From Anaerolineales bacterium (GTDB taxonomy: Bacteria > Chloroflexota > Anaerolineae > Anaerolineales > Villigracilaceae), in contig JANWWB010000126.1 in NCBI GenBank assembly GCA_025056515.1, positions 1 through 7,245 on the forward strand: a DNA stretch of 7,245 nucleotides, read 5' to 3'. A program made the translations under genes and the position numbers. Shown here one piece after another: positions 1-4,594 of the stretch (its first letter is position 1; each line of letters starts with the position of its first letter). The notes below the pieces were generated by a model. That model was not told the DNA's origin, made no database searches, and worked only from the letters and a program-made list of their open reading frames with translations.

Positions 1-156
1 CAGAGCATTGATATCAACGTTGAGACACCTATTTTTTGAACGGCTATCTGCTCTGTTGCAAAGATTTGGAAAACTCAGAATGCATGCGTCGTCATGAGCC
101 TTTGAAGGCGGCAAGGCCCTGGCCCAGTACCAGACTACAAAGTCCTCCGAATGATC

Positions 157-195
157 TGGGAGACTGCTTCGGCGGCTGCGCCGCCTCGCAACAAC
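157..195. repeat. Candidate dispersed palindromic repeat (REP/MITE-like)
   Basis: The segment contains GGCGGC at 171-176 and GCCGCC at 180-185 around a tgc loop, flanked by gagactgcttc on the left and tcgcaac on the right. This outline (gaga-t/c-tgcttc, GC-rich palindrome, ctcgcaa) resembles a short dispersed intergenic repeat common in Chloroflexota and other bacterial genomes. Only one copy is in the window, so its repetitive nature is inferred. Confidence 0.35.
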
Positions 196-220
196 TGTTT
201 TGAATGTCAAGGGCTAGGAT

Positions 221-236
221 GAGAGATTGAGAGATT
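221..236. repeat. Tandem 8-bp duplication gagagatt x2
   Basis: Two perfect adjacent copies of gagagatt occupy 221-228 and 229-236. This could be replication slippage or the footprint left by an excised element. No function is visible. Confidence 0.5.
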
Positions 237-572
237 ATACTGGCTGAACTCGCCAAGGGCTATCAGATAAGACTGGCGTTCGTCCCTCTCCCAGCGCTCC
301 CGCCGGCAAATGCCCGGTGGGGCTGCGCAGTATGGAACAAAGAACAAGTCCGCCCCAAAATGGCACTTGCCTAGCCGCTCGTCAGCTAACGGACCGTTCA
401 TCGACTTAGCCAAGCACTCGAAACCGGTTCTTCATCAAGATAACCGGTCGGTGATTCGGGTGAGTAAGCAAAGTTGGAAAAGTGTTTGGCCTCCATTAGC
501 CTGCGCTCCGCCTCTGCAGCTAGTGTTCCGTATTGTGCGAGAAGGTACATCATGCAATCAGACAAACATCTG

Positions 573-1514
573 TCATTCCACCTGTTCTGCCGGAATCGGA
601 TGAGCCTTTTCTAGCATGCGACAATAAGCGCACAAGTCCGGCGCAGAAGTCGGTTGACCACAACGCCGACAGGGATGTAATTCACCCTCTTCCTGAGGGC
701 GGGCGAACAATCCTTTCTCCTTTGCCTCGAGAAAGCTCAAGTAAAACGAGAGCTTCGTCCCCGGCCGTTCGTTCTCCAGTTGATTGAGCCATTCCTTGTA
801 CTGGATGGATGTGGAGCCAACCGAGAAAGGGCACTCCTCGTAAATATATTCTATTCCGCGCAACAAGGCATAAGCGGTCATTTCTCGCTCGTAGAAGCGG
901 CAGAGTGGTTTGACCTTGCGCGCCAGGCCATCCCGCTCCTCCAGCACTGGTCCCTGCCGGAGCAAGTAACCAACCGCCCAGTTCAACGTGTTGCCAAAGA
1001 GCACGGCGACTTCATCATCAAGATTATGCCCCGTAGCCAGGACATCATAGCCGAGGTCGCGGGCGATGCGGTTCATTTCGTGACGTTTAACCAGCCCACA
1101 GACAGCGCAGGGTTTCTCGCGCCCACGCAGGGTCAGAGCTGCCCATTCCGGGATGGTTTTACCCGTCTCGGCGCGGACATCTACCACATGAAGCCTCAGG
1201 CCGCGCTCAGCGGCAAATTGTTCTGTGAGACGTTGCGATTCGGCAGAATAGCCAATGCCCTCATCAATCCCCAGGGCAATGTATAGACCATCTGCTCGAT
1301 AACCAAGCCGCCAGAGAATATCCCACAGCGAAAGCGAGTCCTTGCCGCCCGAAACAGCCACCAAAACGCGATCAGCATAGGTAAACATGCGGTATTTACG
1401 AATAAAACGCTCGGTCTGTTCGGGAATCCATTCCAGGTAGTGTTCCTTGCACAGCGCCAGGCGGTGTTGCGGCATGTTGACTGCTGCCTTTTGTCCGCAT
1501 TTTTTGCATTTCAT
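573..1514 (-). CDS. ttuA: tRNA 2-thiouridine synthetase, TtuA/TIGR00269 family (PP-loop ATPase)
   Basis: This 313-aa protein is expected to activate a tRNA uridine by adenylation and insert sulfur supplied by a carrier protein. In thermophiles the TtuA family makes 2-thiouridine at position 54. In order it shows an N-terminal zinc finger (C3, C6, C22, H25), the PP-loop SGGKDS at 55-60, CAVC (C136, C139) with C228 as likely ligands of the family's 4Fe-4S cluster, the TGHNLDDE segment at 161-168, and a C-terminal zinc finger (C282, C285, C295, C298). All hallmark Cys and His residues are present and the length is normal for the family. The ATG at 1514 is preceded by GGAGG with a 5-nt spacer. 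It lies 32 nt downstream of the sulfur-carrier gene on the same strand, so the two are probably co-transcribed. The related anticodon enzymes Ncs6 and TtcA are alternatives, but the two flanking zinc fingers favour TtuA. Substrate position is inferred. Confidence 0.9.
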   Translation of the reverse strand: MKCKKCGQKAAVNMPQHRLALCKEHYLEWIPEQTERFIRKYRMFTYADRVLVAVSGGKDSLSLWDILWRLGYRADGLYIALGIDEGIGYSAESQRLTEQFAAERGLRLHVVDVRAETGKTIPEWAALTLRGREKPCAVCGLVKRHEMNRIARDLGYDVLATGHNLDDEVAVLFGNTLNWAVGYLLRQGPVLEERDGLARKVKPLCRFYEREMTAYALLRGIEYIYEECPFSVGSTSIQYKEWLNQLENERPGTKLSFYLSFLEAKEKGLFARPQEEGELHPCRRCGQPTSAPDLCAYCRMLEKAHPIPAEQVE

Positions 1515-1524
1515 CGCTTCCTCC
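1515..1524 (-). promoter_or_regulatory. Shine-Dalgarno of ttuA
   Basis: Read on the minus strand this is GGAGGAAGCG directly before the ATG at 1514. GGAGG with a 5-nt spacer fixes the start of the PP-loop enzyme. Confidence 0.75.
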
Positions 1525-1546
1525 GCTCAAGTAGCGCGCTCAAAGC

Positions 1547-1738
1547 CTATCCACCTGAAATCACAGCAACCAGTTTGATGACTTCGCCGTCCTTAAGAAT
1601 CTCGTCTTCCGTGATGACTTCGCCGTTCCGCGTTGCAATGACCGATTCGGGCAGGATCTTGCACTGCTTGAGCGCATCCCGCAGCGTCATACCCGGACGA
1701 ACTTCAAATTCTTGTTTGCGTAGGATAATCTTGACCAT
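1547..1738 (-). CDS. ttuB: Ubiquitin-like sulfur carrier, TtuB/MoaD/ThiS family
   Basis: This 63-aa beta-grasp protein ends in ISGG. The C-terminal Gly-Gly is the hallmark of sulfur carriers that are adenylated and thiocarboxylated there. Visible family features are an N-terminal beta hairpin (VKIILRKQEFEV), a helix after GMTLRDALKQC, the RNGEVITEDEIL segment and the DGEVIKLVAVISGG tail. An in-frame ATG 14 codons upstream, at 1780, would give 77 aa, but that extension does not resemble the family and would start upstream of the likely promoter. The ATG at 1738 is therefore preferred. No good Shine-Dalgarno sequence precedes it, consistent with a near-leaderless mRNA. Being directly upstream of the thiouridylase gene makes donation of thiocarboxylate sulfur to tRNA its likely job. 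A ThiS or MoaD role cannot be excluded by sequence alone, but no thiamin or molybdopterin genes are nearby. Confidence 0.85.
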   Translation of the reverse strand: MVKIILRKQEFEVRPGMTLRDALKQCKILPESVIATRNGEVITEDEILKDGEVIKLVAVISGG

Positions 1739-1748
1739 CGTGGGCGAA

Positions 1749-1754
1749 ATTCTA
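1749..1754 (-). promoter_or_regulatory. Probable -10 box of ttuB-ttuA (near-leaderless)
   Basis: The minus strand reads TGTGGTAGAATTTCGCC before the ATG at 1738, with TAGAAT as the -10 hexamer. Transcription starting 6-7 nt downstream would leave a leader of only a few bases, which fits the lack of a Shine-Dalgarno sequence for the sulfur-carrier gene. No well-spaced -35 is evident, so the call rests on the -10 alone. Confidence 0.5.
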
Positions 1755-1780
1755 CCACACTGTTGGGCAGAAGAAGGCAA

Positions 1781-1800
1781 GGAGAAAATCTCTCTTCTCC
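1781..1800. repeat. Small inverted repeat in the divergent intergenic gap
   Basis: GGAGAA at 1781-1786 is complementary to TTCTCC at 1795-1800 across an 8-nt loop. It lies between the divergent ttuB and regulator promoters. It is too weak and misplaced to call a terminator, and its function is unknown. Confidence 0.35.
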
Positions 1801-1884
1801 CCCTCTATGCACCGGGCTATGTCCAGGACAACCGACTCGATACCTTTGAGGAACAAGATTGACCTGCCATTGAGGCTGGCATAC

Positions 1885-1913
1885 TTGACAAATCCCATGA
1901 ACCTATGGATAAT
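1885..1913 (+). promoter_or_regulatory. Sigma-70-type promoter of the Fur-family regulator gene
   Basis: A perfect -35 TTGACA at 1885-1890 is followed after exactly 17 nt by GATAAT at 1908-1913, a 5/6 match to the -10 consensus. Transcription is expected to start near 1919-1921, leaving a leader of about 22 nt that contains the ribosome binding site. The promoter rules out the alternative TTG start at 1913, which lies inside it. Confidence 0.75.
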
Positions 1914-1928
1914 TGAAAAGGATTTTCA
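1914..1928 (+). promoter_or_regulatory. Candidate Zur operator (Zur box 1)
   Basis: The 15-bp dyad is TGAAAA-GGA-TTTTCA with perfect 6-bp arms. It matches the actinobacterial-type Zur consensus TGAAAATGATTTTCA, as I recall it, at 14 of 15 positions. It begins at the base after the -10 hexamer and spans the expected start of transcription, an ideal place for a repressor. Since the gene it controls encodes a Fur-family protein, autoregulation is the natural reading. Binding is inferred. Confidence 0.65.
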
Positions 1929-1942
1929 GTAAGGGTATCTCA

Positions 1943-2368
1943 ATGGTGGACAATCCCTGGCTTGAGCAACTACAAGCGGCCGGTTATCGCATCACCGCCG
2001 CGCGCCGCGCTGTGACCGAGGTGATGCAATCTTCGGAGCGGGCCTTGACTCCGATTGAGGTCTATGATGCCGCTCGCAAACGCGACCGGCGTTTGGGGTT
2101 GGTGACCGTCTATCGTACATTAGAGAAGCTCGAAGCGTTGGGTCTCATCCAGCGCGTCCATCATGAACACAGTTGTCAGGCCTTCCTGCGCGCCGGCGAG
2201 GGACATCAGCATCTCTTGCTTTGCGAGCGCTGTAGACGGGCGATTCTCTTCGAAGGGGATGATTTGGATGCGTTGTTTGAGCGCGTTGGCGAGGAAACCG
2301 GTTTTGAAATCCGGTCGCATTGGTTGCAACTCTACGGCCTGTGTTGGGATTGTCAGACAGACTCGTAG
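1943..2368 (+). CDS. zur: Fur-family metalloregulator, probably zinc-responsive Zur
   Basis: This 141-aa repressor is expected to bind DNA when loaded with metal. The N-terminal winged helix runs to about residue 72 and includes the family signature VTVYRTLEKLEALGLIQRV at 54-72. The C-terminal dimer and metal domain has GHQH (H88, H90), the structural zinc pair C94/C97, and the second pair C134/C137. HHEHSC (73-78) supplies C78, a possible Cys ligand as in Zur proteins, and H126 is another candidate ligand. Length is normal. The ATG at 1943 has AAGGG 7 nt upstream. A TTG 10 codons earlier lies inside the -10 box and is rejected. The adjacent ZnuABC-like importer and Zur-like operators make zinc the likely effector. 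A manganese or iron sensor is the main alternative, since Fur subfamilies are hard to separate by sequence. Confidence 0.85.
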   Translation: MVDNPWLEQLQAAGYRITAARRAVTEVMQSSERALTPIEVYDAARKRDRRLGLVTVYRTLEKLEALGLIQRVHHEHSCQAFLRAGEGHQHLLLCERCRRAILFEGDDLDALFERVGEETGFEIRSHWLQLYGLCWDCQTDS

Positions 2369-2387
2369 CTCTTGTAGGAGAGACCTT

Positions 2388-2411
2388 GTGAGTATCAAAT
2401 TCATTGTCTGA
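2388..2411 (+). other. Possible 7-codon leader ORF with strong ribosome binding site
   Basis: GTG at 2388 is preceded by TAGGAG with a 7-nt spacer and encodes only MSIKFIV before TGA at 2409-2411. That stop overlaps the GAGG at 2410-2413 that serves the next gene at 2420. It could couple translation of the downstream miniprotein to ribosome passage, or be chance. Its shortness limits confidence. Confidence 0.3.
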
Positions 2412-2419
2412 GGTGTTCT

Positions 2420-2617
2420 ATGTGTATGTTCTGCGCTGCTATCCCTACCGCCGCCGCAACCGGTGTGATGCTCGATAGTCAGCAACGCAGGTCACGTCAG
2501 AAGCGTGGCTTACCACCGCAACGTGTTCGCCCGTTTGCCGTCCTGACCGTCCTGACTTTACTAATCTTAGCTGTTGGCTCGGCTGTTTTTCATAGCAAGT
2601 TTCCCACAAGCGGGTAG
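2420..2617 (+). CDS. 65-aa CxxC single-pass membrane miniprotein, function unknown
   Basis: I do not recognise a named family. The start is well supported: ATG at 2420 with GAGG and a 6-nt spacer, 51 nt after the regulator stop on the same strand. The protein opens with MCMFCAAIPTAAATG, placing a CxxC pair (C2, C5) at the very N terminus. A strongly basic stretch follows (QRRSRQKR, 21-28), then one hydrophobic segment at about 39-57 (FAVLTVLTLLILAVGSAVF), then a short tail. The basic residues before the membrane segment predict a cytoplasmic N terminus, so the CxxC would face the cytoplasm. It sits between the regulator and the zinc-binding lipoprotein, probably co-transcribed with the regulator. 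A role in metal binding, zinc delivery or transporter modulation is inference only. A chance ORF is possible, but the start context and orderly TM layout argue against it. Confidence 0.6.
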   Translation: MCMFCAAIPTAAATGVMLDSQQRRSRQKRGLPPQRVRPFAVLTVLTLLILAVGSAVFHSKFPTSG

Positions 2618-2651
2618 TCGTCATCGAGCCGTCTCCTGAGAAGTCAACTTG

Positions 2652-2678
2652 ACAGGTCGGATGATTTATCCGACCTGT
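2652..2678. repeat. Perfect 11-bp hairpin before znuA
   Basis: ACAGGTCGGAT at 2652-2662 pairs perfectly with ATCCGACCTGT at 2668-2678 around a 5-nt loop. Neither strand has a T-run after it, so it is not a canonical intrinsic terminator. It could end the regulator-miniprotein transcript, act as an mRNA boundary or attenuator, or be a binding site for another regulator. It does not resemble the two Zur-box candidates. Confidence 0.65.
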
Positions 2679-2695
2679 AAAACCCTCAATTTTAT

Positions 2696-2710
2696 TGAAA
2701 AAGAATATCA
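2696..2710 (+). promoter_or_regulatory. Candidate Zur operator (Zur box 2) upstream of znuA
   Basis: TGAAAAAGAATATCA matches the box before the regulator gene at 12 of 15 positions, and the recalled TGAAAATGATTTTCA consensus also at 12 of 15. The outer TGA and TCA arms are kept. It ends 30 nt before the znuA start codon. An overlapping small dyad, TCAAT-TTT-ATTGA at 2686-2698, extends the AT-rich symmetry to the left. No clean -35/-10 pair could be placed here, so the znuA promoter itself is not called. Confidence 0.5.
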
Positions 2711-2717
2711 ATTTCAC

Positions 2718-2738
2718 AAAGGAGAACCAAAGGAGAAC
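2718..2738 (+). promoter_or_regulatory. Duplicated ribosome binding site of znuA
   Basis: The sequence aaaggagaac occurs twice with an 11-nt period, at 2718-2727 and 2729-2738. The second copy places AGGAG at 2731-2735, 5 nt before the ATG at 2741. The first may act as a standby site. Confidence 0.7.
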
Positions 2739-2740
2739 GT

Positions 2741-3721
2741 ATGAAAAACACGCGTCTTTTCTCACTTCTGCTTATCCTAGTGACCATGCTCCTTGCGGCT
2801 TGCACAGGTGGAAAGCCCTCAGCAAACGAAAAACTCCATGTCCTCGCTACAACTTCAATGGTCGCCGATGTTGTCCGGCAGGTAGGCGGCGAGTATGTTC
2901 AGGTGACAACCCTCCTGCCCCTCGGCACCGACCCTCATACGTTTGAACCACGTCCGCAGGATGTCGCAGCGATTGAAGACGCCCAGATCGTCTTCGCCAA
3001 CGGAGCAGGCTTGGAAGAATTCCTTGAACCGCTCCTGAAAAGCGCCGGAGCTATGGACAAACTGGTTGAGGTCTCTCAAGGCATTGAACTCCTGCCCTTA
3101 GAAGGTATAGAACATTCTCATGAGCATGAGGAGGAAGAACATTCCCATGAGGGAGAAGAACATTCCCATGAAGGCGGAATGCATCACCATCAAGGCGGTG
3201 ACCCGCACACCTGGATGGATCCAAATAATGTCCTTATCTGGGTGGAAAACATTGCAACTGCGCTTGCTAAAGCTGACCCGCGTCATGCCAAGGTCTATCG
3301 TGCTCATGCCGAGGCGTATGCCAACGAGTTGCGCGCCCTTGATGCCTGGATTCGCGAACAAGTGGCGCAAGTGCCCCCAGAAAACCGCGTCTTGGTTGCC
3401 GACCACGCCGTTTTCGGCTATTTTGCAGAAGAGTATGGTTTTAGGCAGCTTGGAACCATCACGCATTCGTTCAGCACAGGAGCTTCTCCATCCGCCCAAG
3501 AGCTAGCCGCTCTTGAAGATCAGATTCGTACTTATGGGGTCAAGGCCATCTTTGTTGGGGCAGATGTCAACCAGAACCTAGCCAAGCAGATTGCTGCCGA
3601 TACCGGCGTGCGAATTGTCCAGCTCTATCACGGCTCGCTGACCGACGCCCAAGGCCCAGCCCCAACCTACCTCGATTTTATGCGCTATAATGTGACAGCG
3701 ATTGTCGAGGCGTTGAAGTAA
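2741..3721 (+). CDS. znuA: Zinc ABC transporter substrate-binding lipoprotein, ZnuA-like (cluster A-I)
   Basis: This 326-aa protein is expected to capture Zn(II) outside the membrane and deliver it to the ZnuB/ZnuC-like importer. The signal peptide ends in a lipobox, LLAAC, with C21 the lipidated residue. Metal-site motifs are DPHTFEP (H66), DPHTWMDP (H156) and DHAVFGYFAEEYG (H222). A third His, rather than the Glu used by manganese binders such as PsaA and MntC, favours zinc. The Asp that completes the site in many family members appears replaced in YHGSLTDAQG (around 296-305). A His/Glu-rich loop at about 124-150 contains two exact EEHSHEG repeats and is typical of zinc-binding members, where it may help collect metal. 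The C-terminal TYLDFMRYNV motif is also family-typical. The ATG at 2741 has AGGAG 5 nt upstream. Zur box 2 lies just ahead and a hairpin follows the gene. Zinc specificity is inferred. Confidence 0.9.
   Translation: MKNTRLFSLLLILVTMLLAACTGGKPSANEKLHVLATTSMVADVVRQVGGEYVQVTTLLPLGTDPHTFEPRPQDVAAIEDAQIVFANGAGLEEFLEPLLKSAGAMDKLVEVSQGIELLPLEGIEHSHEHEEEEHSHEGEEHSHEGGMHHHQGGDPHTWMDPNNVLIWVENIATALAKADPRHAKVYRAHAEAYANELRALDAWIREQVAQVPPENRVLVADHAVFGYFAEEYGFRQLGTITHSFSTGASPSAQELAALEDQIRTYGVKAIFVGADVNQNLAKQIAADTGVRIVQLYHGSLTDAQGPAPTYLDFMRYNVTAIVEALK
3134..3175 (+). repeat. In-frame 21-bp tandem repeat encoding EEHSHEG x2
   Basis: The units at 3134-3154 and 3155-3175 differ only in their last bases (gaggga versus gaaggc), and both encode EEHSHEG. 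A degenerate earlier copy, IEHSHEH, precedes them. Such repeats let the His-rich zinc loop lengthen or shorten in 7-residue steps without a frameshift. Confidence 0.85.
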
Positions 3722-3743
3722 ACGAGTTGCCCCTACCAACATG

Positions 3744-3786
3744 GCCGGGGTCAAGCTTTGCCTCGACCCCGGCGATCTTTGTTTAT
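3744..3786 (+). terminator. Hairpin terminator/attenuator between znuA and znuC
   Basis: GCCGGGGTC at 3744-3752 pairs with GACCCCGGC at 3765-3773 in a 9-bp GC-rich stem around a 12-nt loop. The T-rich tail gatctttgtttat follows. It starts 22 nt after the znuA stop. With the downstream transporter genes on the same strand and no clear promoter in the 72-nt gap, partial read-through is likely, giving more binding protein than ATPase and permease. Confidence 0.65.
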
Positions 3787-3793
3787 CAACCTT

Positions 3794-4594
3794 ATGCCTC
3801 CTCACGTTCCTCACCTTCCCGATCAACCTATCCTGAATGTAGCCCATGTTTTCCTGCGCTACGACAGACACACTGCTTTGGAGGACATCACCTTCCACCT
3901 ACATAGCGGAGAGCGAGTTGCTGTCGTTGGACCGAACGGTGCAGGAAAGAGCACTCTATTCAAAATCGTGGCCGGAGTGCTACCCCCAAGTGAGGGGGAG
4001 GTGACCGTTTATGGGTCCGGCCCAGGCGGACACGTCTGCATCGGCTATCTCCCACAACGCAGTCAGGTAGACTGGCGTTTCCCGGTCACGGTGGCCGATG
4101 TGGTGATGATGGGACGCATCGCCAAACTGGGGCTTTTCCGTTGGCCTCGGAAGCAGGACTGGGACCTGGTCTTCTCCGCGCTGGAGACGGTAGGCCTGGC
4201 TAACCTAGCCAAACGTCAGATTGGTGAACTCTCCGGCGGTCAACAACAGCGCATGTTCATTGCCCGCGCTCTAGCCCAAGAGGCCGAACTGATGCTGATG
4301 GATGAGCCGCTCACCGGTTTGGACACACCCGCACAGGAGAGCTTGCTTGCCTTGCTCGAGCACCTCCAACAACGTGGTGTGACGGTCATGGTTGCCACGC
4401 ACGATCTGGAGCAAGCAAGACTTCATTTCGATCGCATCTTGCTCCTCAACCGGAGGCTCATTGCTTTTGGACCGCCAGAGCAGGTCTTACAGGCCGATAA
4501 GCTGGTGCGCGCCTACGGAGGTCATCTGACTCTCACTGAGGGGCACATGATCACCGATTCTTGTTGTGAGGGAGACGAATATGTTGATTCTTGA
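3794..4594 (+). CDS. znuC: Zinc ABC transporter ATP-binding protein, ZnuC-like
   Basis: This 266-aa cytoplasmic ATPase is expected to power the zinc importer with the ZnuB-like permease. The nucleotide-binding motifs are complete: Walker A GPNGAGKST at 46-54, Q-loop Q88 in YLPQRSQVDW, ABC signature LSGGQ at 146-150, Walker B LMLMDE at 166-171, D-loop LTGLD at 173-177 and H-loop H203 in ATHD. The LPQRSQVDW and PVTVADVVMMGR segments are typical of zinc/manganese importer ATPases. The start is uncertain. The ATG at 3794 gives a normal N terminus (PILNVAHVFLRYD) but has no Shine-Dalgarno sequence. A TTG at 3758 would fall inside the upstream hairpin and is rejected. The last 14 nt overlap the start of the permease gene, which indicates translational coupling. 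The short tail contains C257-C258, whose significance is unknown. Confidence 0.9.
   Translation: MPPHVPHLPDQPILNVAHVFLRYDRHTALEDITFHLHSGERVAVVGPNGAGKSTLFKIVAGVLPPSEGEVTVYGSGPGGHVCIGYLPQRSQVDWRFPVTVADVVMMGRIAKLGLFRWPRKQDWDLVFSALETVGLANLAKRQIGELSGGQQQRMFIARALAQEAELMLMDEPLTGLDTPAQESLLALLEHLQQRGVTVMVATHDLEQARLHFDRILLLNRRLIAFGPPEQVLQADKLVRAYGGHLTLTEGHMITDSCCEGDEYVDS
4568..4574 (+). promoter_or_regulatory. Shine-Dalgarno of znuB inside the znuC 3' end
   Basis: GAGGGAG lies 6 nt before the ATG at 4581. It supports that start over a GTG five codons upstream at 4566, which would contain this site within its own coding sequence. Confidence 0.7.

Larger units (their letters stand above)
1..572. other. 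Gene-free region with short repeats and palindromes
   Basis: No convincing coding region is visible. The open frames here begin at rare start codons or lack a ribosome binding site, and none gives a recognisable protein. The visible structure is a GC palindrome at 171-185, a tandem 8-bp duplication gagagatt at 221-236, a small hairpin at 300-320 (CCGCCGG and CCGGTGG around a 7-nt loop, with one G-T pair), and two copies of AACCGGT at 422-428 and 442-448. Bases 53-65 (ctctgttgcaaag) resemble the ends of some IS6-family insertion sequences. No tRNA, tmRNA or RNase P signature was recognised. The region may be decayed mobile or repeat DNA downstream of the minus-strand ttu operon. Confidence 0.5.

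Noticed and set aside
207..413. 68-aa minus-strand open frame downstream of the thiouridylase gene
   Set aside because: It uses a TTG start without a Shine-Dalgarno sequence, covers repeat-like DNA, and gives no recognisable protein.
1..572. Structured RNA gene (tRNA, tmRNA, RNase P, SRP RNA)
   Set aside because: No T-loop, CCA end, or conserved core of these RNAs could be found on either strand. Only small unrelated hairpins are present.
310..603. 97-aa plus-strand open frame
   Set aside because: It begins at ATG without a ribosome binding site, resembles no family, has low-complexity composition, and its end runs antisense into the 3' end of the thiouridylase gene.
780..1286. 168-aa plus-strand open frame opposite the thiouridylase gene
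   Set aside because: It is fully antisense to a gene with all family motifs intact. The long frame is a codon-bias shadow.
1913..1942. Ten-codon N-terminal extension of the regulator from TTG
   Set aside because: The TTG overlaps the -10 hexamer, and the Zur-box dyad lies within the extension. ATG 1943 has the ribosome binding site.
2120..2485. 121-aa minus-strand open frame
   Set aside because: It is antisense to the Fur-family gene and the miniprotein start, with no ribosome binding site or family resemblance.
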